NCBI RefSeq assembly: GCF_026625565.1
Contig: NZ_CP112998.1
Span: 436,501-500,500, forward strand
Direction of reading: 5' to 3'
Source of the DNA: Dyadobacter pollutisoli
GTDB taxonomy: Bacteria > Bacteroidota > Bacteroidia > Cytophagales > Spirosomataceae
DNA: 64,000 nt
Numbering within the stretch: position 1 is the first letter of the stretch; every line of letters begins with the position of its first letter. A program made the translations under genes and the position numbers. Positions 26,273 through 34,633 of the stretch are shown here, piece by piece. The notes under the pieces are model-generated. The model searched no databases, had not been told where the DNA came from, and saw nothing but the letters and a program-made list of their open reading frames with translations.

Positions 26273-27985
26273 ATGAGCAATCCTGAAATTGTCGAGATCC
26301 TTGAATTAACCGCCAAATTGTTGGAACTACATAACGCTGATCCTTTCAAAATCAAAGGTTATTCCATAGCGGCGTTCTATCTGGACAAGTACAAGGATGG
26401 TGAGCTTCAAAATATGACCGAGCAGGAACTGACCAAGCTGCAAGGCATTGGCAAAAGTACTGCCGGCAAAATTGTTCAGATTGCCCAGACAGGAACATTC
26501 CCGGAATTGGAAGAATTGCTCCACAACACGCCACTAGGGGTAATGGAAATGTTCAATATCAAAGGCATTGGCCCCAAAAAGATAGCCGTATTGTGGAAGG
26601 AACTGGGGATTGATAACCTACACGAGCTTGAACTCGCCTGTTTGAACGGAGCAGTGGCCAAGCTGAAAGGTTTTGGAGGAAGTATCCAGCAAAAGATCAT
26701 TGATTCGCTTGCGTTTTTGAAAGATCAGGCAGGCAAATTGAGAATGGATAAAGCCGAAGCAGTAGCAGACCTGATCATTAATGAACTGAAAAAGAGCTTT
26801 GAACAAGTGGAAGCGGCGGGAGGTATCAGAAGGAAGTCAGAGACGATAGATACGATCAGGATCGTGGTGGCTACCGATTCCCCTGCGCTTTTGCAGAATA
26901 GTATTGGTGAAATAGAATTTTTGGTACAGGACGAAAAGCAGTCATCACCATTTATCTGGCGGGGAAATGTGCAGGAGGTAGCTGTAGCCATCGAAATTGT
27001 GGCTGTGAAACCGGAAAGGCTGGTCAACGAGCTGTTTTTGGAAACAGCAGACGTCGAGCATCTCGGATATTCAACGGCTTCCGGTGCTACGATCTGGCGT
27101 CAGGCATACTACGAAGAGGCCGAAAATGAAGAAGCTATTTATCAAAAAGCCGGGTTACCCTACATTGTTCCCGAAATGCGGGAAGGAGCGGGGGAATTTG
27201 CCTGGGCCGAAACCCACACAGCTGACCAGCTTGTTACCTGGGACGATTTGAAGGGTATTTTGCATAATCACAGCACCTACTCCGACGGACAGCATACATT
27301 GGAACAAATGGCGGTGTACTGCCGTGATCTGGGTTTTGAGTATTTGGGAATTGCAGATCACTCACAAACAGCTGTTTATGCACAAGGATTGACGATAGAA
27401 GAAGTAGGTCGCCAGCACGAAGAAATCGCGAAATTGAATGCAAGATTTGCCTCTGAGAATCCGCAGAAACCATTCAAAATCCTCAAAGGCATCGAGTCCG
27501 ACATTCTCGGCGACGGCTCACTCGACTACCCGACAGAAGTTCTGGCATCGTTCGATTACATTGTCGCGTCGGTTCACAGTAACCTGACCATGACGCAGGA
27601 AAAAGCGACTGCGCGGCTTCTAAAAGCCATTGAAAATCCATACACAACCATTCTCGGTCACCCAACAGGACGTTTGCTACTTTCCAGAGAAGGCTACCCG
27701 ATTGACCACAAAGTGATCATCGACGCCTGCGCCGAGCATAAGGTAGTCGTGGAAATCAATGCTTCCCCCTGGCGCCTTGACTTAGACTGGCGCTGGATTT
27801 CCTACTGTATGGAAAAGGGCGTGCTACTCAGCATCAACCCCGACGCCCACGCCATGGAGGGCTATCTCGACATGCATTACGGAGTTGCCAATGCCAGAAA
27901 GGGCGGTTTGACGAAGGATATGACATTCAATGCGTTTTCGCTGGAAAGGATGGAGGAGTATTTGAAGGCGAGGCTTGGTAGGTAA
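26273..27985 (+). CDS. polX: PolX/PHP domain protein with degenerate polymerase site
   Basis: 570 aa, the usual bacterial PolX length. The N-terminal 8-kDa domain and helix-hairpin-helix segments (LQGIGKSTAGKI, IKGIGPKKIAVLW) cover about residues 1-150. The family-X nucleotidyltransferase core at 183-196 reads GGIRRKSETIDTIR. The catalytic Asp pair expected at 194/196 is Thr194 and Arg196, and the third Asp and the FTGSKEHN-type dNTP segment are also absent. The C-terminal PHP domain (about 325-560) is intact: HNHSTYSDG, ADHS, GIESD, ASVHSN, GHPTGR and NPDAHA. It should therefore be a metal-dependent exonuclease/phosphoesterase for DNA repair, without polymerase activity. Confidence 0.9.
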   Translation: MSNPEIVEILELTAKLLELHNADPFKIKGYSIAAFYLDKYKDGELQNMTEQELTKLQGIGKSTAGKIVQIAQTGTFPELEELLHNTPLGVMEMFNIKGIGPKKIAVLWKELGIDNLHELELACLNGAVAKLKGFGGSIQQKIIDSLAFLKDQAGKLRMDKAEAVADLIINELKKSFEQVEAAGGIRRKSETIDTIRIVVATDSPALLQNSIGEIEFLVQDEKQSSPFIWRGNVQEVAVAIEIVAVKPERLVNELFLETADVEHLGYSTASGATIWRQAYYEEAENEEAIYQKAGLPYIVPEMREGAGEFAWAETHTADQLVTWDDLKGILHNHSTYSDGQHTLEQMAVYCRDLGFEYLGIADHSQTAVYAQGLTIEEVGRQHEEIAKLNARFASENPQKPFKILKGIESDILGDGSLDYPTEVLASFDYIVASVHSNLTMTQEKATARLLKAIENPYTTILGHPTGRLLLSREGYPIDHKVIIDACAEHKVVVEINASPWRLDLDWRWISYCMEKGVLLSINPDAHAMEGYLDMHYGVANARKGGLTKDMTFNAFSLERMEEYLKARLGR

Positions 27986-28003
27986 AACAAGCCTCTGCCT
28001 ACA

Positions 28004-28639
28004 TCAATATTTCACCAGCGTCAGCGCCAGTATCCTGGGAATACCCGCCCTGTCATTGTCATCAAAAAATTCGAAAATGTCTTCGATTTTGAAGCCGTGT
28101 CTTCTGGCGGCTTCTACAAAGTCTGAAACGTTGTGGGTGAAGCATGGGACGATGGTTTGACCTTCTTCTGTGTCAAATCGTGCTTTGGAGCCCGAGTATT
28201 GCTTGAATGGGTGCAATTCTCCCAGATATACCATGCCGCCCGGTAGCAATTTCCTGCTTGCTTCACCGAAAATAAAATCGAGATTTTCGATATGTTCCAG
28301 TACCAGACTGAATGTAACGAGGTCGAATGTTCTGTTGACGAAATCCCACTCCTGATTAATGTCTGCCTGGTGAAATTCGGCATTCCAGCCTTCCAGCTTC
28401 TCTTTGGCCTTCGCCAGCATTTCTTCCGATAAGTCTGCGGCGACCAGACTTTGGGCTTTTGTGACCAGATACAACGAGTTTTTCCCAGTACCGCAGCCGA
28501 TTTCAAGGATATTATCAAAATTTTTATCTGCTAAAATCTGGCGCAATGCCAGCGCTTCCAAATCCCTCGTTTTATTCTGGTTGGTGTCATATTGTTCCGA
28601 CCACCTGTTGTAGGCTTGTCTGGTATTTAATGTGCTCAT
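28004..28639 (-). CDS. SAM-dependent methyltransferase in an operon with oxyR
   Basis: 211 aa from the ATG at 28639, one base after the oxyR stop. An upstream ATG at 28672 lies inside oxyR and is rejected. Motif I is ILEIGCGTGKNSLYL (about residues 43-57), followed by AADLSEEML and FDLVTFSLVLEHI, as in Methyltransf_11/25. Substrate unknown. The one-base spacing implies translational coupling with oxyR, so expression probably follows the oxidative-stress regulator. Convergent to polX with 18 bp between stops. Confidence 0.88.
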   Translation of the reverse strand: MSTLNTRQAYNRWSEQYDTNQNKTRDLEALALRQILADKNFDNILEIGCGTGKNSLYLVTKAQSLVAADLSEEMLAKAKEKLEGWNAEFHQADINQEWDFVNRTFDLVTFSLVLEHIENLDFIFGEASRKLLPGGMVYLGELHPFKQYSGSKARFDTEEGQTIVPCFTHNVSDFVEAARRHGFKIEDIFEFFDDNDRAGIPRILALTLVKY

Positions 28640-28640
28640 A

Positions 28641-29573
28641 CTATAAAAGGCGTAATTCTGTATTTTTTTCAAAAATTTCGGACGGCAAATATGCCATAAT
28701 TCCTGTTTTTAATGCCTCAATTAAACGGGTTTTCATTTGTTCCCTGTTTACAACCAGGCAAACCTCACGCGCAGGCTCTGGATATTGGAAATGCCGAATG
28801 TGTTTTTTTCGTTCCTCTGACAACTCCATTACCGCCATTTCCGGTAAAATCGTGATCCCGCCATTTCGCTCCACCATCCTGATCAGCGTCTCAATGCTGC
28901 CCGACCGGTAACTAAAACTGCTTCCAAACTGACTATTTCTGCTCAGCTCACAGAGCCGCTGAATTTGTGTGCGGAAACAATGTCCTTCTTCCAAAAGCCA
29001 CAATTCATTTGGTTCGATATCGGTGGGTAAAATGTATTGCTTGGCATACAGATCGGTATTTTCGGAAACGTACGCATAAAAACGCTCTTTGTACATCGGT
29101 ATTTCCTGCAAACTGCTTTCCTCCGACAGCGAAGCAATGATCCCAACGTCCAGGTTTCCGAGTTTCAACTCACTGATAATGCGTTCCGTGATCATTTCAG
29201 AAACGTGCAGTTTGATATCAGGATAATTGGCGATGAATGGATTGACAAAATGCGGCAGTAAATAAGGTGCGATCGTCGGAATGATCCCGATCCTTAGCTC
29301 ACCGGAAAGGTCACCGTTAAAATGTTTTGCGATCTCGTTCATCCGCGAAGCTTCGCGCAAAATGGTCTTGGCCTGATCTATAATTTCCCTGCCGATACTA
29401 GTCGGTACAATGGGCTGTTTGGTCCTGTCAAAAATTTTGATCGATAATTCCTCTTCCAGCTTCCTGATCATCATCGAAAGCGTAGGTTGTGTAACATTAC
29501 AATGTTCCGCCGCCTGAACGAAATGGCGGTGATTGTCAACGGCAACAATGTATTCCAACTGCTGAATATTCAT
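28641..29573 (-). CDS. oxyR: Hydrogen-peroxide sensing LysR-type regulator OxyR
   Basis: 310 aa LysR protein. The N-terminal helix-turn-helix lies in FVQAAEHCNVTQPTLSMMI, followed by the effector domain. Two cysteines sit at residues 199 and 208 in EEGHCFRTQIQRLC. This spacing and numbering match the redox disulphide of E. coli OxyR (Cys199-Cys208), so it probably senses peroxide. GGITILPEMAV near residue 260 is also typical. It is followed by a methyltransferase gene one base after its stop. A 32-bp palindrome 136 bp upstream (29709-29740) may be part of its control region. Confidence 0.92.
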   Translation of the reverse strand: MNIQQLEYIVAVDNHRHFVQAAEHCNVTQPTLSMMIRKLEEELSIKIFDRTKQPIVPTSIGREIIDQAKTILREASRMNEIAKHFNGDLSGELRIGIIPTIAPYLLPHFVNPFIANYPDIKLHVSEMITERIISELKLGNLDVGIIASLSEESSLQEIPMYKERFYAYVSENTDLYAKQYILPTDIEPNELWLLEEGHCFRTQIQRLCELSRNSQFGSSFSYRSGSIETLIRMVERNGGITILPEMAVMELSEERKKHIRHFQYPEPAREVCLVVNREQMKTRLIEALKTGIMAYLPSEIFEKNTELRLL

Positions 29574-29708
29574 ATTTGAGTAGTATAATTGTTTGATGCA
29601 GCCCCCATCTTGCCGAGCCTGGATTTAGAAAATCGTCGGACCGAATAGATTTTATTTATGCAAATATAATAACTATAAGTTTGATTGATCGACCTTGCAA
29701 AGCTGTCA

Positions 29709-29740
29709 TTTTAATGTTACCGAATTCAGTAACATTAAAA
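29709..29740. promoter_or_regulatory. 32-bp palindrome between oxyR and the divergent repeat-protein gene
   Basis: Perfect 12-bp arms, TTTTAATGTTAC (29709-29720) and its complement (29729-29740), flank the 8-nt spacer CGAATTCA. It stands in the 308-bp divergent region between oxyR and the gene at 29882. It could be a protein-binding operator or, since both outer edges are T/A runs, a bidirectional terminator. The rest of that region is A+T-rich and shows nothing else I can name. Confidence 0.5.
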
Positions 29741-29881
29741 AGTTACTGTACCTGCCACACTGAATCTTGTATTAAATCTTTATTAAATTTTGTTATTTGA
29801 TGATTTGACGCCTGGTTTTTTATAGGTTAATTGTACATTAGCCTGCAAATTGCAGCTATCGCTCACATTAATCTGAAAACA

Positions 29882-30208
29882 ATGAAAAATCTGAAAGCAC
29901 TTATTGCCCTGGCGTTTTTGACGTTGACGGCTCCTGTTTTTTCGCAAACCGCTACTCCCGCAAAACCGACCACTAAAACCACAGTTGCTACCAAGCAGAC
30001 CGGAAAGGATAAAACCTCCATTACCGTCAAAACCAAGAAAGACGGCACGCCGGATAAACGTTACAGTGAAAACCAAAAGCTTAAAAAAGACGGTACACCT
30101 GATAAACGTTACAGCGAAAATAAAAACCTGAAAAAAGACGGTACACCGGATAAGCGATATAAAACTGCTAAAAAGGAGGAATCGCCGAAACCCGCCAAAA
30201 AGCAGTAA
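29882..30208 (+). CDS. Small exported Lys-rich protein with three 16-residue repeats
   Basis: 108 aa from the ATG at 29882 (a longer frame from 29831 lacks a signal-like start). A signal peptide MKNLKALIALAFLTLTAPVF ends near FSQ (residue 21). The mature part is Thr/Lys-rich. It then carries three near-identical copies of KKDGTPDKRYSEN.. starting at residues 52, 68 and 84 (48-bp DNA units). Proteins with the KKDGTPDKRY unit occur in Bacteroidota but have no known function; a periplasmic or surface cationic role is inference. A hairpin terminator follows at 30255. Confidence 0.75.
   Translation: MKNLKALIALAFLTLTAPVFSQTATPAKPTTKTTVATKQTGKDKTSITVKTKKDGTPDKRYSENQKLKKDGTPDKRYSENKNLKKDGTPDKRYKTAKKEESPKPAKKQ
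30035..30161 (+). repeat. Three tandem 48-bp coding repeats
   Basis: The repeats encode the 16-residue unit KKDGTPDKRYSEN(Q/K)(K/N)L in the small exported protein. The third copy is cut after KRY. The units differ at several third-codon positions, so they are not freshly duplicated. Confidence 0.85.
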
Positions 30209-30254
30209 CACGGGCGGAAGTAGACTGCAAAAATATTTTACTGAAAAATTAGGG

Positions 30255-30310
30255 TAAGCGCCTGACTGGTTGTCATTCCAATGTACAACCCAAGTCGGGC
30301 GCTTATTTTT
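30255..30310 (+). terminator. Terminator of the repeat-protein gene
   Basis: An imperfect stem (TAAGCGCC...GGCGCTTA outer arms, with GACT/AGTC and GGTTG/CAACC inside) is followed by a T-rich run (30306-30311). It stands between the repeat-protein gene and the sigma factor gene. Confidence 0.75.
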
Positions 30311-30331
30311 TATCAGTAACCATAGCATGCA

Positions 30332-30901
30332 ATGAACGTAGCCATAGCGGATCACGTCACATTTTTGAGCAGGGACAGAGAGTCGGAATTTGAGATTGTT
30401 TTTAAAAAACACTTCAAAGGGCTGCATTCCTATGCCTGCACGATATTAAGAGATGATATCATGGCAGAGGAAATGGTACAGAATGTCTTTTGCCGGTTGT
30501 GGGAAAAAACAGACCATATAGAAATACGGGAGTCGGTGAGCGGCTATTTGTACCGCTCCGTTTACCACGAAAGCCTTAATTACCTCAAACATCTAAAAGT
30601 CAGGGACGCCTATCAAACGTACGCAGCCAACCAAATGGAACACAGTAACAACACTTCCTACAATCTGGAACTTTCGGAGCTGGAAGACCGCCTTGAACTT
30701 GCGCTCAAAGAACTTCCGGAGAAATGCCGCACGATATTTCAGATGAGCCGTTTTGAAGAATTGAAATATCAGGAAATTGCCGACCGGCTTCAACTACCGG
30801 TTAAAACGATCGAAAACCAAATGGGTAAGGCCCTGCGGCTGCTTCGGCTCAAACTGGCTGATTTCTTACCGGCTTCCTTCCTTTTATTTTTCCTCAGCTA
30901 A
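30332..30901 (+). CDS. ECF RNA polymerase sigma factor
   Basis: 189 aa. Sigma region 2 is around FEIVFKKHFKGLHSYACTIL and AEEMVQNVFCRLWEK. Region 4 is around LPEKCRTIFQMSRFEELKYQEIADRL. It is the FecI/RpoE-like group common in Bacteroidota. The FecR-type anti-sigma gene starts 12 bp downstream and an STN-domain protein follows, so this is a surface-signalling unit in which a signal at the outer membrane releases the sigma factor. Targets are unknown; auto-activation is usual for such units. Confidence 0.95.
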   Translation: MNVAIADHVTFLSRDRESEFEIVFKKHFKGLHSYACTILRDDIMAEEMVQNVFCRLWEKTDHIEIRESVSGYLYRSVYHESLNYLKHLKVRDAYQTYAANQMEHSNNTSYNLELSELEDRLELALKELPEKCRTIFQMSRFEELKYQEIADRLQLPVKTIENQMGKALRLLRLKLADFLPASFLLFFLS

Positions 30902-30913
30902 TCAGTGGCAGTC

Positions 30914-31900
30914 ATGAAAAAAGAACTGAATTATAATATCGACGACCTCCTGGTGAAGTCATTACTGGACGAGGCAACTGTGGCCGAGCAAATGGAGATC
31001 AACCAATGGCTGTCCGACAGCGATGATAACCAGCGGTATTTTGAACATTTTGAACTGATATGGATACAGAGCAAACGCCTCGCCGCGCATAGTAATGTGG
31101 ATGAGGAAGCGGCCTGGAAGCGGTTCAAAAAGCGTACGCAAACCCTCAGAGAAGAAACGCCGGTGATACCGTTGTATCCCAAACCAGCATTCAATTTTCT
31201 GAAAGTAGCGGCCATGTTGTTTGTTACAGCCTGCGTGGGATGGATCGCATACGTGCTTTTGAATCCCGGAAACAGTCAGCAGCTGGTAACTAGCTCAGGT
31301 ACCCGGACACTCGTTGATACCTTGCCGGACGGCTCCATTGTTACATTGAATAAGAGGTCGACGATCTCGTATCCAGCGCATTTTACAGGCAGTACCAGGC
31401 AGGTAACACTGACGGGCGAGGCATTTTTTGATGTAACTCCTGATAAAAGCAAACCATTCATTATTTCGGTCAATGATGTTACTGTGAGGGTAGTAGGTAC
31501 ATCATTCAATGTGAAGGATAATGCGGAAAAGACGGAGGTTATCGTTGAAACAGGATTGGTGGAGGTAGCAAAAAAAGATCAATCCGTGAAAGTCAGCCCG
31601 CGGGAAAAGGCTACTGTTTTGAAATCAAAACCGGAACTGGTGAGGCAAAACGTGGAAGATCACTTCTACAATTATTACCGTACCGGGAAGCTGGTCTGCG
31701 AAGGTACTCCGCTCTGGAAGCTGGTCGAGATCCTGAATGAAACGTATGACGCGAATATTGTGATTGAAAATGATCAGATCAAAAATCTCACCATCAATAC
31801 GACATTCGATCAGAAATCGCTGGACAGCACTTTGAACATTGTCGGTGAAACATTAACAATTAAAGTAGAACATCGCGGAGAGCTGATCATTTTGAAATAG
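30914..31900 (+). CDS. FecR family anti-sigma factor
   Basis: 328 aa from the ATG at 30914. A GTG at 30905, 9 bp upstream, is an alternative. The N-terminal cytoplasmic sigma-binding part (about residues 1-85) includes LLDEATVAEQMEINQWL. One membrane helix, VAAMLFVTACVGWIAYVLL, lies at about 95-115. The periplasmic FecR domain follows, with GSIVTLNKRSTISYP, LTGEAFFDV and VRVVGTSFNV. A C-terminal DUF4974 domain (about 255-328) receives the signal from the outer membrane partner. The next gene (STN domain) begins 15 bp later. Confidence 0.95.
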   Translation: MKKELNYNIDDLLVKSLLDEATVAEQMEINQWLSDSDDNQRYFEHFELIWIQSKRLAAHSNVDEEAAWKRFKKRTQTLREETPVIPLYPKPAFNFLKVAAMLFVTACVGWIAYVLLNPGNSQQLVTSSGTRTLVDTLPDGSIVTLNKRSTISYPAHFTGSTRQVTLTGEAFFDVTPDKSKPFIISVNDVTVRVVGTSFNVKDNAEKTEVIVETGLVEVAKKDQSVKVSPREKATVLKSKPELVRQNVEDHFYNYYRTGKLVCEGTPLWKLVEILNETYDANIVIENDQIKNLTINTTFDQKSLDSTLNIVGETLTIKVEHRGELIILK

Positions 31901-31915
31901 CACTTATCTTTCGGA

Positions 31916-33730
31916 ATGAATCAGATTTTTATCTTGTCCAAAACCTTAAAACTGGCTGCTGTATTTGTCCTGATCGCTTTTTACGGCTATTCGCAGCAGC
32001 TTCTTGAAAAACCGGTTACCGTTTCTGTGAAAGGGCAACCGGTTTCAGGCGTTTTGAAACTGATCAGCGAGCAGGGGAAGTTTTACTTTTCATACAATAG
32101 CGACCTGATCCCCGGCGACAGTCTGGTGACGATTAATGTATCTCAAAAAAGTGTGAGGGAAGTACTGGAACTTTTGTTCAGGACCAGTTACCAATACAAG
32201 GAAAAAGGCGATTACGTCATTATTCTCCCGGCTGCCAAGGAGAAGGTTTTTTATGTCAATGGGCATATTTTTGATCAGGAAACCAATGCCCCGGTAGACT
32301 ATGCCAGCGTCTATTCCAGGCAAATGCTAATCTCCACACTTTCAGGAGATGATGGTCATTTTCGGCTTAGGATCAAGGATAAGTCCTCCGTCAGCCTGAC
32401 GATCAGCAAGGTAGGTTATGGCGATACTACGGTGGTTGTAAACTATGGGGATGCAGATCTGCGGCTGTTCATCCATCCACGAGCCATTGACCTGGACCCT
32501 CTCATTGTCCGATATTCCGAAGGTGAAGCGACATGGCTGGGGCGATTGTTTCTTTCCGCCCGACTGCGGGCACAGAGCAGGAACATTGGCAGGTTCTTTG
32601 TGGCCTTGCCGTATCAGGCTTCTCTCACACCGGGTCTGGGTACACACGGACGGATGAGCTCGCAGGTAGTCAACAAGTTTTCGCTCAATTTGCTGGGAGG
32701 CTACACAGCCGGTGTCAATGGTGTCGAGATTGCCGGTGGTTTTAATATTTCCAAAAAAGACGTTCGGTTCGTTCAGATCGCAGGAGCGTTCAATGTCGTT
32801 TCCGGAACCGTCAGAGGTGTTCAGGTAGCCGGTTTTTTGAATCAAATCCTGGATACGCTTGGTGGGGTACAAGTTTCGGGTTTTAGCGGCAACATACAAA
32901 AAAACGTGGAAGGTGTGCAGTTGAGTGGTTTTCTAAGCCGGGCGGCAGGGAATATGCACGGTGCACAAATTTCAGGCGCATTGGGCATTGTCCGTGGGAC
33001 GGGCGATGGGGTACAACTATCCGGCGCATACAATCATATGAAAGGTAACTTTTACGGGGTGCAGATTGCTGGCGCGGCCAATTTTACCAAAAGCAATATG
33101 GAAGGCGGGCAAATTAGCGGTGGGGCCAATATCGGTGCTGGTGAGGTACATGGCTTCCAGCTCGCTCCATTAAACTATGCCAAAAAGCTGCACGGTATCC
33201 AGATTGGGGTTATTAATATCGCCGATAGTTCCGCAGGGTTGAGCCTCGGTCTTTTTAATTTTATCCGAAAAAGTACTTCCAATATTTCTGTTTTTGCCAG
33301 CGAAGTAGTGCCCTGGAACGTCGCATTGAAAATGGGAACGCATAAATTTTACAGCGTTCTGTCGGCAGGGAGTACGACGGGAGCTAATAATAAAGTTTTT
33401 GTGATCGGGGCGGGGTTTGGACGTGAGTTTTTCCCGTTCAAAAAAGTAGGTTTCTTCACCGAGATCACCAGCCAGAACCTCTATCTGGGAAGTTGGGAGA
33501 ATACCCCTTTCATGTACCGTTTTCAAGCAGCTGCAACCTGGAAGCTCAACAAGCGTTTTCTATTGTTTGCCGGACCTTCTTTCTCCGTTTACCATCCCGA
33601 CGTTTTTGAGGCGCGTCAAGGTTATAAGACCTTTCCCGTCAAAGGCTATCCCGGATTTGATTTAAGCGATAAACTCACTTCCTGGTTTGGCTGGCAGGGC
33701 GGCATTAGTTGGCGGTATGGACGACTTTAA
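31916..33730 (+). CDS. STN + carboxypeptidase-regulatory + 16-residue-repeat surface protein
   Basis: 604 aa. A signal peptide ends near YSQQ (about residue 27). An STN domain (about 30-105) is followed by a CarboxypepD_reg-like domain (about 112-180: VNGHIFDQETNAPVDYASVY). There is no TonB plug or barrel. Instead, residues 269-438 are eleven units, mostly 16 residues, of the form GVQ(I/L)(A/S)G(A/F).N, as in LA_2272-type surface repeats, followed by a roughly 160-residue C-terminal region that could be beta-barrel-like. It is third in a sigma/FecR unit, so the STN domain probably contacts FecR. It may signal or display rather than transport. A terminator follows at 33739. Confidence 0.85.
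   Translation: MNQIFILSKTLKLAAVFVLIAFYGYSQQLLEKPVTVSVKGQPVSGVLKLISEQGKFYFSYNSDLIPGDSLVTINVSQKSVREVLELLFRTSYQYKEKGDYVIILPAAKEKVFYVNGHIFDQETNAPVDYASVYSRQMLISTLSGDDGHFRLRIKDKSSVSLTISKVGYGDTTVVVNYGDADLRLFIHPRAIDLDPLIVRYSEGEATWLGRLFLSARLRAQSRNIGRFFVALPYQASLTPGLGTHGRMSSQVVNKFSLNLLGGYTAGVNGVEIAGGFNISKKDVRFVQIAGAFNVVSGTVRGVQVAGFLNQILDTLGGVQVSGFSGNIQKNVEGVQLSGFLSRAAGNMHGAQISGALGIVRGTGDGVQLSGAYNHMKGNFYGVQIAGAANFTKSNMEGGQISGGANIGAGEVHGFQLAPLNYAKKLHGIQIGVINIADSSAGLSLGLFNFIRKSTSNISVFASEVVPWNVALKMGTHKFYSVLSAGSTTGANNKVFVIGAGFGREFFPFKKVGFFTEITSQNLYLGSWENTPFMYRFQAAATWKLNKRFLLFAGPSFSVYHPDVFEARQGYKTFPVKGYPGFDLSDKLTSWFGWQGGISWRYGRL
32720..33230 (+). repeat. Eleven 16-residue-type coding repeats (GVQIAGAxN type)
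   Basis: Nine full 16-residue units run from GVEIAGGFN (residue 269), followed by a 14-residue unit and a final partial one. The consensus G-V-Q-(I/V/L)-(A/S)-G-(A/F)-x-N-x7 recurs in the protein at 35902-37002. Regular hydrophobic/small alternation suggests a beta-roll or beta-helix. Confidence 0.85.
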
Positions 33731-33738
33731 ACCAAAGC

Positions 33739-33772
33739 AAAAGGCCAGGAACTGAGCGGCTTCTGGCCTTTT
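33739..33772. terminator. Bidirectional terminator between convergent genes
   Basis: AAAAGGCCAG (33739-33748) and CTGGCCTTTT (33763-33772) form a stem with A/T runs on both sides. It can serve the 31916-33730 gene on the plus strand and the 33790-34620 gene on the minus strand. Confidence 0.8.
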
Positions 33773-33789
33773 GGACGAATATTAACCTG

Positions 33790-34620
33790 TTATTTAATTT
33801 CGACGCCAGCGCTGGCATGACCTACAAAATTGGAAGGAATTAGACCACCGGCTTCCGAGCAGGAGAATACCAGCAGTAAGCGATCGCCCGCGACTACAGG
33901 AATGGCTAACCCGGAAAGCGTGGCTTGTCCTATCGACCCGATTGCGATAGCCGCAAATGGAGGCAGGGAAACCTCCACGCCCGGAAGCGGAAGGAACATG
34001 TCGGTTCCCGCCAGTGCTGAATATAGTTGTGCCTTAACCGTAGCAGTGCCAAAAAGGGCCACAGCTACTGTACTAACAAAGGTTGCAGAGATACTGGATA
34101 CCACGCCCGCTCGCGGCACTGAGAATGCCATATTGCCGGGAAGGAGTGCGCCATCTAAAAAGGGTATTGCCGTTGACAAGCCCGCAAGATTATCTCCGAA
34201 TCCGATTGCGGCTCCTGTGCCGGCAAATCCTCCCAGGAGAGTTGTCATAACGATAGGAGCATTACCAGATGCATACGGGATAATTGCACCGCCACCAGAC
34301 GATGCTGGGGCTTTCAAAGGCTGCCAGGCAAGCCCGTCAAAATAGTAGAAGCCGGGCGCTACTCCGTCGGTTTGGTACACCAACAGACCCGTGGCTGGGC
34401 TAGGGATAAGCAAAGTCCTTGCTGCTTCTGTCATTCTAGGTATAAGTAAACCCTTGTTAACTGCCTGGATTTCGAGTTGTGCGCTGGCATGGGGCGTAAT
34501 GGTTCCGATACCTACTTGTGCGTGGACAGTGAGAGCGAACAGGGCAAAAAAGATAATCAAAATAGCTCTTTTCACTTTTTGAAAAGGACCGCGCACGTTG
34601 GATAAGTATATGTTTTTCAT
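33790..34620 (-). CDS. Exported protein with BclB-like (exosporium) C-terminal domain
   Basis: 276 aa. An N-terminal hydrophobic signal ends near VHAQ (about residue 35). It is followed by the Bacteroidota leader type VGIGT.TPHASAQLEI, GLLIPRMTEAAR and GLLVYQTDG.APGFYYFDG. The C-terminal half (about 110-276) starts GGAIIPYASGNAPIVMTTLL and GFAGTGAAIGFG. This matches what I recall of the BclB/exosporium C-terminal domain (TIGR03721-like) of Bacillus surface glycoproteins. Here it is a surface or fibre-like protein of a non-sporing bacterium. It follows the T9SS cargo gene by 13 bp. Confidence 0.7.
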   Translation of the reverse strand: MKNIYLSNVRGPFQKVKRAILIIFFALFALTVHAQVGIGTITPHASAQLEIQAVNKGLLIPRMTEAARTLLIPSPATGLLVYQTDGVAPGFYYFDGLAWQPLKAPASSGGGAIIPYASGNAPIVMTTLLGGFAGTGAAIGFGDNLAGLSTAIPFLDGALLPGNMAFSVPRAGVVSSISATFVSTVAVALFGTATVKAQLYSALAGTDMFLPLPGVEVSLPPFAAIAIGSIGQATLSGLAIPVVAGDRLLLVFSCSEAGGLIPSNFVGHASAGVEIK

Positions 34621-34633
34621 GTGAGTACGGATT

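Noticed and set aside
26167..26355. Minus-strand 62-codon frame opposite the polX start
   Set aside because: Overlaps the promoter and start of polX and has no recognisable protein features.
33790..34620. Spore-forming organism inferred from the BclB-like domain
   Set aside because: No sporulation genes are present and all other content is Bacteroidota; the domain also appears in non-sporing bacteria.
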